Positions 17,867 to 27,081 of a DNA stretch of 64,000 nucleotides are shown here, one piece after another (the stretch's first letter is position 1; each line of letters starts with the position of its first letter). The position numbers and the translations under genes are program-made. The notes beneath the pieces were generated by a model that ran no database searches, was not told the origin of the DNA, and worked only from the letters and a program-made list of their open reading frames with translations. This DNA comes from AP-15 sp963762575 (GTDB lineage Bacteria > Pseudomonadota > Alphaproteobacteria > ATCC43930 > CGMCC-115725), in contig CAVXLL010000013.1 of assembly GCA_963762575.1 (NCBI GenBank), positions 62,001 to 126,000 on the forward strand, read 5' to 3'.

Positions 17867-18730
17867 ATGCATAAAGACAACATCGGGGATGCGCTAACTG
17901 AAAAGGCGCTTACCGCTTATTCCCGGATCGAGAACACCCGCCTGCGAGAACTCGCGACGAGCCTGATCCGGCATCTGCACGCCGTCGTGAAGGAGACCAA
18001 GCTAACCGACGAAGAGTTCGAGCTTGCGTGGGCCCTGATGGCGGAGATGGCGAAGTTCACCGGCGATCGACGCAACGAATTCCTGCTGTTCTGCGACGTG
18101 GTCGGCGTCAGTCAACTCGTCGAGGCAATCAACCATGCGAGGCCGCAATCGGCCGTGGGGTTTGCCCTTGTCGGCCCCTTCTACCGGGCCAACGCTCCCT
18201 CACGAAAGCGCGGCGAAGGCATTGCCAGTGACGATACCGAAGGAGAACGGGTCCGCATTAGCGGTAAAGTCTACGACTTGACCACCAATATGCCCGTCGC
18301 CGGTGCAATGCTGGACGCGTGGCAGGCGGCGACGAACGGGTTGTACGAAAATCAGGACGAGAACCAACCCGACTACAACCTTCGCGGTCAATTCCAGGCG
18401 AAAGAGAACGGCAGTTTCGAGCTGATGGCGTTATTGCCCACACCCTACCCCGTGCCGATCGACGGGCCGGTAGGCGAACTGATGAGGCTCGCCAAACATC
18501 AACCCTACCGTCCGGCTCACATCCATTTCATCGTATCGGCGCCGAATTATGAAACCCTGATTACTCAGGTGTTCCGGAAGGGGGACGACATTATCGACGC
18601 GGACCCGGTTTTCACGGCTGATCGCACTATGATCGGCGAGTTCCGCAAAGTTGACGGCGAATATCGCCTCCAATATGACTTTCAGCTGAAACCCGGCATC
18701 TCGACAATGCCGAAGGCGCCCATTCCGTAA
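17867..18730 (+). CDS. Intradiol ring-cleavage dioxygenase (catechol/hydroxyquinol 1,2-dioxygenase type)
   Basis: A 287-residue non-haem Fe(III) enzyme that opens catechol-type rings between the hydroxyl carbons. The N-terminal helical dimerisation domain covers residues about 1-105 and is followed by LVGPFYRANAP. The four iron ligands are all visible: Tyr160 (NGLYEN), Tyr194 (PTPYPVP), His218 and His220 (RPAHIHF). The N-terminal domain and overall length are as in hydroxyquinol and catechol 1,2-dioxygenases; the residues around the pocket do not let me separate these with certainty. It lies 48 bp upstream of a quinone oxidoreductase-like gene, consistent with an aromatic degradation operon. 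The product would be a muconate or maleylacetate precursor. Confidence 0.9.
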   Translation: MHKDNIGDALTEKALTAYSRIENTRLRELATSLIRHLHAVVKETKLTDEEFELAWALMAEMAKFTGDRRNEFLLFCDVVGVSQLVEAINHARPQSAVGFALVGPFYRANAPSRKRGEGIASDDTEGERVRISGKVYDLTTNMPVAGAMLDAWQAATNGLYENQDENQPDYNLRGQFQAKENGSFELMALLPTPYPVPIDGPVGELMRLAKHQPYRPAHIHFIVSAPNYETLITQVFRKGDDIIDADPVFTADRTMIGEFRKVDGEYRLQYDFQLKPGISTMPKAPIP

Positions 18731-18778
18731 AAGTTGCCCACGCAAGGCAGCCAGCCCCATCCGCCAGAGGGAGGCGTT

Positions 18779-19753
18779 ATGCGCGCATTGCAATTCCGAG
18801 CCTTCGGAGATCCGGCCACAAAGCTCGCGCTCGTTGACTTGCCGAACCCCCAGCCGTGCCCGGGCTGGGCGATCGTGCGAGTTCACGGCGCCGCAGTGAA
18901 CCCGAGCGATGTCAAGAACGTCGAAGGGCAGATGGAAGGAACGGTGCTGCCGCGTGTGCCCGGGCGCGACTTCTCCGGCATCGTCGAGGCTGGCCCGCCG
19001 GACTGGATCGGGACAGAGGTGTGGGGCACTGGCGGCGACGCGGGCTTCACCTTGGACGGCAGCCATGCCGAGCTGATCGCCATTCCCGACGCCGCGCTGT
19101 CACGCAAGCCGAGCCGGCTCCATCACGCCCAGGCGGCCTCTATTGGCGTCACCTTCGTCGTGGGCTGGCTTGGTCTCGCCGACTACGCCGCGCTGCAAAA
19201 GGGCGAGGACGTCGCGATCGTCGGCGTCTCGGGCGGGGTCGGCGGTGCCGTCGCGCAGCTCGCCCGAGCACTTGGCGCCGCGCGTGTGATTGGCATCGAC
19301 CGGCGCCCGCCTGCCGAGGGATCGCCCGCCGCCTCCCGCATTGACGCCTATGTAGCCGCCGATGGCGACGTCGCGGCGGCAGTCAGGATGCACACGGGCG
19401 GGCATGGCGCGGATGTCGTATTCGATGCCGTGGGCGGCGTGATGTTCGAAACGGCCGTCGGTTGCCTCGCGCACAAAGGGCGCTTGATCGAGATCGCCGC
19501 CACGGGACAGCCACGCGTCGAATTCAACCTCCTCGATTTCTACCACAACGAGAGCCGCCTTTTCGGCACCGACAGCCGCAAGCTAGGCCTAGTCGGGTCC
19601 GCCACTATCCTAAATCGGCTCGCGCCGCTGTTCGACAGCGGCTCTCTCGATGCGCCGCTGATCGACCGCAAGCTGCCGCTTCAGCGCGGTATCGAAGCCT
19701 ATCAGATGGTCGCAGCCGGCGCCAAGGGACGCATCGTAATCGGGCCGGGTTGA
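18779..19753 (+). CDS. Zinc-independent alcohol dehydrogenase-like quinone oxidoreductase (MDR family)
   Basis: A 324-residue medium-chain reductase. The GroES-like N-terminal domain (RALQFRAFGD... HGAAVNPSDVKN, GRDFSGIV) lacks the Cys/His ligands of zinc alcohol dehydrogenases, and the Rossmann part has GVSGGVGGAVAQLARALGA, as in NADPH:quinone reductases. The ATG at 18779 is preferred because AGAGGGAGG lies at 18766-18774. It follows the intradiol dioxygenase by 48 bp and could act on a quinone, enone or maleylacetate-like product of that pathway. Its stop codon overlaps a -35-like hexamer of the next unit. Confidence 0.85.
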   Translation: MRALQFRAFGDPATKLALVDLPNPQPCPGWAIVRVHGAAVNPSDVKNVEGQMEGTVLPRVPGRDFSGIVEAGPPDWIGTEVWGTGGDAGFTLDGSHAELIAIPDAALSRKPSRLHHAQAASIGVTFVVGWLGLADYAALQKGEDVAIVGVSGGVGGAVAQLARALGAARVIGIDRRPPAEGSPAASRIDAYVAADGDVAAAVRMHTGGHGADVVFDAVGGVMFETAVGCLAHKGRLIEIAATGQPRVEFNLLDFYHNESRLFGTDSRKLGLVGSATILNRLAPLFDSGSLDAPLIDRKLPLQRGIEAYQMVAAGAKGRIVIGPG

Positions 19754-19789
19754 CAGGACGGTATCATTATAATATTCGCAATTGCGAAT
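19750..19789 (+). promoter_or_regulatory. Operator-like 16-bp palindrome with -35/-10-like boxes before the efflux operon
   Basis: A perfect palindrome ATTCGCAATTGCGAAT (19774-19789), extendable with mismatches on both sides (TCAT-TATAAT ... AT-TATGATGA), lies in an AT-rich pocket upstream of the FUSC gene. Consensus-like TTGACA (19750-19755) and TATAAT (19768-19773) precede it, but only 12 bp separate them, too short for a standard sigma-70 promoter. The arrangement suggests repressor binding over the start of an efflux transcript, a layout typical of TetR- or MarR-type control; no such regulator is encoded next to it. Confidence 0.5.
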
Positions 19790-19996
19790 TATGATGAAAC
19801 CACGCTCTTTGCAATAGCTACCCACACGCCGCGACGTCACCTGATCTCGTCCTGATAAAACAGGCAAAACAGGTGCAGATTCTCGCGCTGCCGTTTGCGG
19901 GCGCCTGCTGGCGTAAAAGGATCGCGCGCTTGCGCATCCCAACGGGGAGGAGGAACATCGGATCTCGAAGCACATTGTGCGCGGGGGCTCACGCTG

Positions 19997-22051
19997 ATGA
20001 CCGGCGCTGAGCCATCGGCCGCCCGGCCCGGCCCGGTCGCGCGGTGGGTAAATTCCGCATCCGGCGTTCTCCAGGCGGCCGGCCCGCCGCTGCTCTTTGG
20101 TTTGCGGCTGTGGGCTTCGGTGTGTCTCGCTCTCTACGTCGCGTTCTGGCTCGAGCTGGACAACGCGTACTGGGCCGGCACCACCGCGGCGATCGTCTGT
20201 CAACCACATCTCGGGGCTTCGCTGCGGAAAGGGTGGTTCCGGATGATCGGCACTCTCGTGGGGGCCGTGGCGGTCGTGGTGCTGACTGCGTGCTTTCCGC
20301 AAGACCGGGGCCCATTTCTCGTGGGCCTGGCGCTGTGGGGCGCCGGGTGCGCTCTCGTCGCCACCTTGCTGCGCAACTTCGCCGCCTATTCGGCGGCGCT
20401 CGCCGGCTACACGGTCGCGATCATTGCGAGCGACCAGCTCGGCGCGACCGGCGGCCCGAATGGTCAGGCCTTCATGCTCGCCGTCTACCGCGCCAGCGAG
20501 ATCTGCATCGGCATCGTCTGCGCCGGCGTCGTACTTGCGGGAACCGACTTCGGTGGCGCTCGGCGTCGGGTGGCCGCGCTGTTCGGCGCCATTTCGGCCG
20601 AGATCTCGGGCCGGTTTACCAACACATTGGCACTGGCCGGACCCGACCTCCCGGATACTCAGCCGGTTCGGCGCGAGCTCGTGCGACGGGTCATCGCGCT
20701 CGACCCGGTCATCGACGAGGCGTTGGGCGAGTCGTCCCAACTGCGCTATCATTCGCCGGTGTTGCAGTGGGCGGTGGACGGCTTGTTGGCTGCCCTGGCC
20801 GGCTGGCGCACAGTGGCGGGTCACCTCGTTCGGGTTTCGCAGGAGCAGGCGCGGCAAGAGGCGAACGCCGTTCTGCAGGCCGTGCCGCAGGAGCTGCGAT
20901 CAGCTCCAGTGCAGGGCGAGTCGGCACGCTTGATTGACGACCCCGTCGGCCTGCGCCAGATTTGTGAGGCGGCAGTACGGAGGCTGATCGCCCTGCCGGC
21001 GACCACGCCATCGCTGCGGCTACTCTCCGATCAGACTGCGGAGGTGCTCGCCGGCATTTCGCACGCCCTCAACGGGCTGGCATTGCTTGTCGACGATCCC
21101 GCCCGACCCGTTCCTCGTCGTGGCGGCTTCCGCCTCCGCGTGCCCGATTTACTTCCCTCTCTGGTCAATGCCGGTCGCGCCTTTGTCGTGATCGGCGCCG
21201 CCGAGCTCTTTTGGATCATCACCGCATGGCCGAACGGCGCGGGGGCGATCACTTTCGCCGCGGTCGGCGTCATCCTGTTCGCGCCGCGAGCCGACCAGGC
21301 TTACGCCACAGCTATAGGGTTTATGATAGGGACCGGCCTCACCGCAGCTTTCGCGGCGATCATCGCATTTGCGGTGCTGCCAAACTCGGAGACCTTTGCC
21401 GCCTTCAGCCTCGCGATTGGCGTTGTCCTGGTTCCCGCCGGCGCCGGGATGGCCCAGCCGTGGCAGACGGCGATGTTTACGGCCATGGCGGCAAATTTCG
21501 TGCCGCTGCTCGCGCCCGCGAACCCGATGAGCTACGACACCGTCCAGTTCTACAACGCCGCGGTGGCGATCGTTGCAGGGGTGGGCGCTGCGGCGGTTTC
21601 GTTTCGCCTGATGCCGCCTCTGTCACCCGCATTTCGGACCCGCCGGTTGCTGGAACTGAGTTTGCGCGATCTGCACCGCCTCGCGACGGGTCCGATACCG
21701 CGGACGCCCGACGATTGGGAGGGCCGCATGTATGGCCGGTTCTCGGCATTGCCGAATGAGGCGCAGCCGTTACAGCGCTCGCAGCTGCTGGCGGCGTTCT
21801 CGGTGGGTACCGAGATAATCCAGCTTCGCCGCATCGCTCGCCGGATGGATCTGGGATCCGAGCTCGATGCGGCGCTCGACTCCATAGCGCGAGGCGACTG
21901 CGGGATCGCGACCGCCCGCCTCGCTCGGCTCGACCAGGCGCTTGCCGCTCGGCCGGGCGCTGCCGCTCTCCGGGCCCGCGGCAGCATCCTTGCAATGTCG
22001 GAGGCGCTCACCCAACATGCCGCTTACTTCGACGCAGGAGCGCCCGGGTGA
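19997..22051 (+). CDS. FUSC family inner-membrane transporter (fusaric acid/aromatic acid exporter, AaeB-like)
   Basis: A 684-residue membrane protein with two blocks of membrane segments (residues about 30-180 and 390-560) separated by a cytoplasmic region of about 200 residues, the layout of PF04632/FUSC proteins such as AaeB. WLELDNAYWAGTTAAIVCQPHLGASLRKG is the conserved first-block region (residues about 50-78). The start at 19997 is chosen over earlier starts, which would add a non-hydrophobic Arg-rich tail. It heads a compact set with a DUF1656 protein (4-bp overlap) and a HlyD-type adaptor, forming a tripartite pump likely to export hydroxylated aromatic acids. Confidence 0.9.
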   Translation: MTGAEPSAARPGPVARWVNSASGVLQAAGPPLLFGLRLWASVCLALYVAFWLELDNAYWAGTTAAIVCQPHLGASLRKGWFRMIGTLVGAVAVVVLTACFPQDRGPFLVGLALWGAGCALVATLLRNFAAYSAALAGYTVAIIASDQLGATGGPNGQAFMLAVYRASEICIGIVCAGVVLAGTDFGGARRRVAALFGAISAEISGRFTNTLALAGPDLPDTQPVRRELVRRVIALDPVIDEALGESSQLRYHSPVLQWAVDGLLAALAGWRTVAGHLVRVSQEQARQEANAVLQAVPQELRSAPVQGESARLIDDPVGLRQICEAAVRRLIALPATTPSLRLLSDQTAEVLAGISHALNGLALLVDDPARPVPRRGGFRLRVPDLLPSLVNAGRAFVVIGAAELFWIITAWPNGAGAITFAAVGVILFAPRADQAYATAIGFMIGTGLTAAFAAIIAFAVLPNSETFAAFSLAIGVVLVPAGAGMAQPWQTAMFTAMAANFVPLLAPANPMSYDTVQFYNAAVAIVAGVGAAAVSFRLMPPLSPAFRTRRLLELSLRDLHRLATGPIPRTPDDWEGRMYGRFSALPNEAQPLQRSQLLAAFSVGTEIIQLRRIARRMDLGSELDAALDSIARGDCGIATARLARLDQALAARPGAAALRARGSILAMSEALTQHAAYFDAGAPG

Positions 22052-22254
22052 GGTTCACCGAGATCAACCTGTTCGGCGTCTATGTCGCGCCGATTTCGGT
22101 GATGCTGGTTGCCGCCTGGGTGGTCACGATCGGGCTGCGTCGGTTCGCGGCTCGCTTCGGCTTGTTGCGCTATGTCTGGCACCCATCGCTGTTCGCGTTC
22201 GCGGTCTACATGATCGTGCTCTCGTCGATGGTCCTCGTTTTCGCCGCGCGCTGA
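22048..22254 (+). CDS. DUF1656 small membrane protein (AaeX/YdhI-like)
   Basis: A 68-residue protein with two membrane segments (residues about 10-28 and 43-64), starting RFTEINLFGVYVAP as in DUF1656 proteins that always accompany FUSC/HlyD efflux genes. The GTG start overlaps the stop of the FUSC gene (GTGA), so translation is probably coupled. The adaptor gene follows 7 bp after its stop. Function in the pump is not known, but conservation of the trio suggests an assembly or stabilising role in the inner membrane. Confidence 0.9.
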   Translation: MRFTEINLFGVYVAPISVMLVAAWVVTIGLRRFAARFGLLRYVWHPSLFAFAVYMIVLSSMVLVFAAR

Positions 22255-22261
22255 TCTCGCC

Positions 22262-23239
22262 ATGGCCGAGGTCGAAGCCAAAGCGAAGCGTGAAGCGGCG
22301 GCAGACAGTCCGGCAGCCGTTTGGTCGCCTGAGCCTCCTGCCCGCGACAGGCCTAGGCGGCGGCGCCTCCGGATCCTTCCGCTGCTGATCACCTTGGCGG
22401 TGATCGCGCTCGCCCTAGTGCTCGGGCGGGCGATGTGGGATGCCTATATGGGCGCGCCCTGGACGCGCGACGGCACGGTGCGCGCCTATGTCGTGACGAT
22501 GGCGCCGCAAGTCGCCGGCCAGATCGTCGAGCTGCCGGTCGCCGACAACCAATTCGTGCACAAGGGCGACCTGCTGATGGTCATCGACCCGACCAACTAC
22601 AAGATCGCCGTGAGCCTCGCCGAGGCCGCGGTGCAGCAGGCCCAGGTCAATGCGCAGAACGCCGAGCGAGAGGCCAAGCGCCGGCAGGAGCTGACGTCAC
22701 TCGCGGTCACGGTCGAAGAAAAGCAGACCTTTGCCAGCACCGCGGTGGCCAGTCAGGCTCAGTATCAGCAGGCCGTCGCCAATCTGGACCAAGCCCGCGT
22801 GAACCTCGAGCGCACCCAGATCCGCTCGCCGGTCAACGGCTATGTGACCAATCTATTGGCGCAGCTCGGCGACTACGCCAATGTCGGGCAGAACGAAATC
22901 TCGCTGGTCGACGCCGATTCCTTCTGGGTCGACGGCTATTTCGAGGAGACCAATCTCGAGCCGATCCAGGTGGGCGACCCGGCCAGCATCAAGCTGATGG
23001 GGTACAGCCAGATCGTTCGCGGCCATGTCGGCAGCATCGCCCGCGGCATCAACGTCGAAAACGCGCAACCCAACGGGCAAGGCCTCGCCAACGTCAACCC
23101 GATCTTCACCTGGGTGCGCCTGGCGCAGCGCATCCCCGTGCGCATCCACATCGATCAGGTGCCGGAGGGCGTGGTCCTGGCGGCCGGAATGACCGCCACC
23201 GTGCAGATCGATCCGCGACCCCGCCAGACCAGCCAGTAG
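22262..23239 (+). CDS. HlyD family membrane fusion protein (AaeA/EmrA-like)
   Basis: A 325-residue periplasmic adaptor of a tripartite pump. A Pro/Arg-rich cytoplasmic tail is followed by a single membrane helix (residues about 38-60), the barrel-sandwich start WTRDGTVRAYVVTMAPQVAG, a helical hairpin with Ala/Gln/Glu-rich coiled coil (AEAAVQQAQVNAQNAEREAK and the return helix), the lipoyl-half closure (RSPVNGYVTNL) and a C-terminal beta-barrel. It follows DUF1656 by 7 bp. With no outer-membrane channel gene nearby, a TolC-like protein encoded elsewhere is presumably used. Confidence 0.9.
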   Translation: MAEVEAKAKREAAADSPAAVWSPEPPARDRPRRRRLRILPLLITLAVIALALVLGRAMWDAYMGAPWTRDGTVRAYVVTMAPQVAGQIVELPVADNQFVHKGDLLMVIDPTNYKIAVSLAEAAVQQAQVNAQNAEREAKRRQELTSLAVTVEEKQTFASTAVASQAQYQQAVANLDQARVNLERTQIRSPVNGYVTNLLAQLGDYANVGQNEISLVDADSFWVDGYFEETNLEPIQVGDPASIKLMGYSQIVRGHVGSIARGINVENAQPNGQGLANVNPIFTWVRLAQRIPVRIHIDQVPEGVVLAAGMTATVQIDPRPRQTSQ

Positions 23240-23260
23240 AGGCTGCGTTTGGTCCTACGA

Positions 23261-24610
23261 TCAGCCGGCGATGGCCTCGGCATGGCGGAGAAAGCGACGG
23301 TTTGGCGCGCTGCGTGGACGGGTTCCCAAACGTTCATGTGCCAGCGACAAGGCAATATCCCGCTGACCGGCGCGCACGGCCGCTTCGGTCAGGGTCCAGT
23401 CCACGACGTCGCGTTGCGCGTGGCTGCCGCCGATCTGCCACAGATCGAAACGGACCGGCAGCAACAATTCGACCGCCTCGGCGTAGGCGCCGCGGTGGAA
23501 GGCCGCGAGGCCCTCGACCACCGGAATGCCGACGGTGCGATAGAGGCCGGCCGCTTCGATGCCGTTGGCCGCCGTCTCCCGCATCGCCTCGAGGCGCCGC
23601 TCGACCAGCGCTTCATGGCCTGAGCGCAGCTCGGCCATCGCCGCGTGAACGTCGGTGAAGACGAGGCATTTCCCGTCGGCATGGTCCTGCCACAATGCCG
23701 CCTGCTCCTGCCAGCGCTCGCCGATGTCGCAGCCGCCCATGTCGCCGCTAAGCGTGTCGAGGCGCCACAGCAGCGCCGTCGAGTTGGTGAGACTGAGGGC
23801 GAGAGGGCGTTGCGTGGCGTGCATCGGGCCGTCATAGAGCGCGAGCGCCGCGTCGTATTGCCCGAGCTCGAGGTGGAACAGCGATTTGTGCCACCAGATA
23901 TGGACCTGGTTCATGTGGCCGGGGGTCGACCACAGCGCCTCGCGCGCCGTCATCCACCCCAACCCATCTTCCGGGCGCCCGGTCATCTCCATCACATGCG
24001 CGACGGTGTGATGCGGCCAGAAACTGAACGGTTCGAGCTCGGCGGCGGCGCGCGACTCGTCCTCCGCGCGGGTGTAGTCGCCGGCTTCCTCCAGCCCGAA
24101 GCCGTGGAAGGCCAGCAAGGTCCCGTAGCCCGGCTGGTCCTTGGACCACAATGGCAGCGCCCGCGCCGATCGATCCCGCACCCAGGGGAAGCGCCCGAGA
24201 AACCCATCGATCAATGCCGCTCCCTGATGCGCAATAAGGTCGAAGGGATACCGCATCAAGTGACGGTCCAGCACTGCGACGGCGGCGGCCCGAGCGCCCT
24301 GGACCACATGGGAGAGCGCGGCCAGGTGCGCTCGCTCACGCTCGTTCAACAGCAAAGGCCGGGCGGTTTCGACCAGATTCTCGGCACGGGTCAACAGGCC
24401 AGGGTCGTTGGCCACGGCAAACACCCAGGCTTTTCCCAGATGTGCCATGGCAAAGCCGGGTGCGGCCTGACGCGCCGTGTCGAACAGGCCGATGGCGTCG
24501 CCATGGACTAGGTTGAACGCCCGTACTGCCTGCTCGTATGCGGTGACGGATTCAGCCGTCGCGCCGGAGAGGCGATGTCCCTGGGCGTCCTGGATCATGA
24601 TCGGCTCCAT
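23261..24610 (-). CDS. Tetratricopeptide-repeat protein resembling TTC38
   Basis: A 449-residue, all-helical protein. The Gly/Ala/Leu-rich paired helices are TPR-like throughout (for example the AEDESRAAAELEP helix and HHTVAHVMEMTGRPEDG), and the order of motifs (PFSFWPHHTVAHVMEM, GHMNQVHIWWHKSLFHLE, WRLDTLSGD) resembles the TTC38 group, whose role is unknown in bacteria. No enzyme motif is seen. It is convergent with the efflux operon, 21 bp away, and is preceded by a weak ribosome site. It probably acts as a scaffold; partners are unknown. Confidence 0.7.
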   Translation of the reverse strand: MEPIMIQDAQGHRLSGATAESVTAYEQAVRAFNLVHGDAIGLFDTARQAAPGFAMAHLGKAWVFAVANDPGLLTRAENLVETARPLLLNERERAHLAALSHVVQGARAAAVAVLDRHLMRYPFDLIAHQGAALIDGFLGRFPWVRDRSARALPLWSKDQPGYGTLLAFHGFGLEEAGDYTRAEDESRAAAELEPFSFWPHHTVAHVMEMTGRPEDGLGWMTAREALWSTPGHMNQVHIWWHKSLFHLELGQYDAALALYDGPMHATQRPLALSLTNSTALLWRLDTLSGDMGGCDIGERWQEQAALWQDHADGKCLVFTDVHAAMAELRSGHEALVERRLEAMRETAANGIEAAGLYRTVGIPVVEGLAAFHRGAYAEAVELLLPVRFDLWQIGGSHAQRDVVDWTLTEAAVRAGQRDIALSLAHERLGTRPRSAPNRRFLRHAEAIAG

Positions 24611-24814
24611 TGTTCGCGAGCGCCGGGGCCATTGGACCCTGGCGCGTGGCTGGCCGTTATCCGGGCTTTCCCGACGATCGGTCAGTTTGTCGTGTGGAGG
24701 TTAGGGCCTGCGCTACGCGCCGCGCAATAAGTTGATTGCGACACGCCCGCTTGGGACTCGGGTGTCGGTTATCGACAAGCCGGGCACACCTTGGTATAGA
24801 GCGCACCCCGCGGC

Positions 24815-24890
<76 letters not shown>

Positions 24891-25161
24891 ACCATTTACG
24901 ACCCGGAGATCATCATTCTTGATTCTTGCGGTCCGGCAGCACTGCCGTTGTACGCCGGCTCCGCGGTTGCACCCCTTGCGCGCGCCCATGCGCACCCGAC
25001 GCCCCGCCGTATCGTTGTCGGGCTATATCGGCGACAGCACCCAATTCGATAAGGGAAGCGCCGAATGCGCGCGGGCGTACGCAGACCAGACCGCGCAGGA
25101 TGGGCGTGCGCTTTCGACGCGATCGCAGGAGGACGCATCGCTGCCGAATTCATGCCGGGGG

Positions 25162-25665
25162 TCAGCCGCCGTAGAAGACGTTGTCGCCGAGATCTTTCAT
25201 CTCGAGGATCGCCGCGTCGGGGCGACCGGATATCGGCTTTGGCAGGTGAGCCTCGACGACCTCGCCGACGACGATGTGATGATCGCCCTGCTCGACAATG
25301 CTGGTGACGCGGCACTCGACCGCCGCCGGTGCGGCATCGAGGATCGGGACCCCGGTCGCGCCCTTGTGAACCGCCTGCCCGCTCAGCTTGCCATCCTCGA
25401 GCTTGGTCGGCTTGAAGAAAGTGAAGGCGGCACCCTTCTGGTCCTTGCCGAGCATGTTGAGCGCGAACTTCTTCTGGTCTTTGATGATCTGGTAGGCGCC
25501 GGAATCGGTCTTCACGCCGACGACCACGAGCGGCGGCGCAAAGGCGGTCTGCGTGACCCAATTGACCGTCGCCGCGGCGACATTGCCCTTTCCGTCATCC
25601 GCGGTCAGCACATAAATCCCGTAAGGAATCATGCGCAGCACCGTTTTCTTGGCGTCCTGGTCCAT
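25162..25665 (-). CDS. Flavin reductase-like domain protein
   Basis: A 167-residue protein of the flavin reductase/FMN-binding split-barrel family, which supplies reduced flavin to monooxygenases. The N-terminus KKTVLRMIPYGIYVLTA, the strand VAAATVNWVTQTAFAPPLVVVG and the segment FALNMLGKDQ are typical. The start at 25665 is supported by a GGAGG ribosome site (in GAGGAGGACGG just upstream); longer in-frame extensions are Arg/Cys-rich and unlikely. It is divergent from a luciferase-like monooxygenase gene 296 bp away, a natural partner as a two-component flavin system. Confidence 0.9.
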   Translation of the reverse strand: MDQDAKKTVLRMIPYGIYVLTADDGKGNVAAATVNWVTQTAFAPPLVVVGVKTDSGAYQIIKDQKKFALNMLGKDQKGAAFTFFKPTKLEDGKLSGQAVHKGATGVPILDAAPAAVECRVTSIVEQGDHHIVVGEVVEAHLPKPISGRPDAAILEMKDLGDNVFYGG

Positions 25666-25961
25666 TTCCGTCCTCCTCGTGATCGATTTGGTTGGGCGGA
25701 TAATTGGGAAGCGCCCCGCCGCCCGGCAAGCCTGCTGCGCGACGGCAAGCCGGTCGCGGCCCGGCTCACGCCCGCCGCACACCATAGAGTTGCGGCCAGT
25801 CGTCACGCACGTCCTGCAGGTTGGCGCGGAAGCCGGTCGGCCTGATACCACAGGCCGAGCGGAACGCTAGACACTTTTATGCTTTTTATGACAAGCGCTC
25901 GCGTCGCTTGACAGCCCCCGCGAACCGCCCCGTGATGCAGCGAGGGTAAAAGGAAGCCTGC
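25666..25961. other. Divergent intergenic region between flavin reductase and monooxygenase genes
   Basis: About 296 bp carrying the promoters of two divergent genes. It contains an AT-rich run near 25870-25890 (CACTTTTATGCTTTTTATG). A ribosome-like AAGGAAG sits shortly before the monooxygenase start. No clear -35/-10 pair, operator or small gene was recognised. Confidence 0.35.
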
Positions 25962-27029
25962 ATGAAGTTCAGCAATTTCCTGTTTCCAGACTGCCGCGAC
26001 CCGGCGCGCGACGGCGTGGTGATCGACGAGACCTTGCAGGAGGCGTGGCTGTCGGACGAGCTGGGTATGGATGTGATCTGGCTCGCCGAGCATCACTTCG
26101 ACGGGATCTGTGCCTATGTCGACCCGGTCAGCTTTGCCGGCGCGCTGGCCGCTTCGACGCGGCGCAGCAAGATCGGGTTCGCAGTCGTGCAGACGGCGCT
26201 GCATCACCCGATCCGCCTCGCCGAGCAATTGGCGCTTCTCGACAACATCACCAAGGGGCGGCTCGTCGTCGGTCTCGGCCGCGGCTCCTCCTACAACATC
26301 TACGATTACCAGGGCTTCGGCATCGACCATCACGAGGCGCAGGAGCGCCTGGGGGAGGCGGAGAAGATCCTGGTCAACGCGTGGACCGGCGAGGCGTTCA
26401 GCCACCATGGCAAGTTCTGGCATCTCGATGTCCCGATGCTGCGGCCGCGGCCGTATACAAAGCCGCATCCGGTGCTGATCCGCGCCGCTTCCGGCGAGGC
26501 CTCGATGCTTGAGCTCGCCCGCCAGGGCCGGCCGTTTCTAATGAACGTGCAGTCGATGCCAGTGACGAGCCGGCGCGTCGAGCTCTACCGCAGGGCGATG
26601 CGCGATGCAGGCTACGGCGAGGAACGGATCGCGTGCACCCTCACGGACTGCTGGGTATGGCGGAATGTGTTTGTCGCCGAGACCGATGCCGAAGCCGAGC
26701 GCGTCGGGGTGCCGGTTTTTCGGGCGATGGTCGAGGCGCGAGCGGCGCTGCGCAACCGTATCTTTCGCGAGACCGGGGTGCGCATCGCGATGCCGGAGAG
26801 CGATCTGCCCTCCGCCCGCGCGACGGTCGAGCACGGTTTCATTCACGGCTCGCCGGCGCGGGTCGCCGAGGCGATGGCGAATATCGACCAGCTCGGCATC
26901 GGCGGCGTCATCGCATCCTTCCGTCTCGGACCGATGCCGCACGAAACGGCGACCAGCAGCCTGCGGCTGTTCATGGAGCAGGTCGCGCCGGAAATTCGCC
27001 GCAACTCGACCGGGCCGACGCGCCTCTGA
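25962..27029 (+). CDS. LLM-class flavin-dependent oxidoreductase
   Basis: A 355-residue luciferase-like monooxygenase, using reduced FMN and O2 to oxygenate an organic substrate. The TIM-barrel pattern is clear: VIWLAEHHFDG, IGFAVVQTALHHPIRLAEQLALLDNIT (in pieces), GRLVVGLGRGSSYNIYDY and the C-terminal GSPARVAEAMANIDQLGIGG. Reduced flavin could come from the divergent flavin reductase. It is followed after 52 bp by a TRZ/ATZ amidohydrolase, so the pair may open and hydrolyse a ring or amide compound. A more distant LLM paralogue lies at 58.9-60.0 kb. Confidence 0.9.
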   Translation: MKFSNFLFPDCRDPARDGVVIDETLQEAWLSDELGMDVIWLAEHHFDGICAYVDPVSFAGALAASTRRSKIGFAVVQTALHHPIRLAEQLALLDNITKGRLVVGLGRGSSYNIYDYQGFGIDHHEAQERLGEAEKILVNAWTGEAFSHHGKFWHLDVPMLRPRPYTKPHPVLIRAASGEASMLELARQGRPFLMNVQSMPVTSRRVELYRRAMRDAGYGEERIACTLTDCWVWRNVFVAETDAEAERVGVPVFRAMVEARAALRNRIFRETGVRIAMPESDLPSARATVEHGFIHGSPARVAEAMANIDQLGIGGVIASFRLGPMPHETATSSLRLFMEQVAPEIRRNSTGPTRL

Positions 27030-27081
27030 TTGGCTTTCCCGCGGTCAAGCACTTCGGCACCGGCTAAGAGGAGGACAGTCC

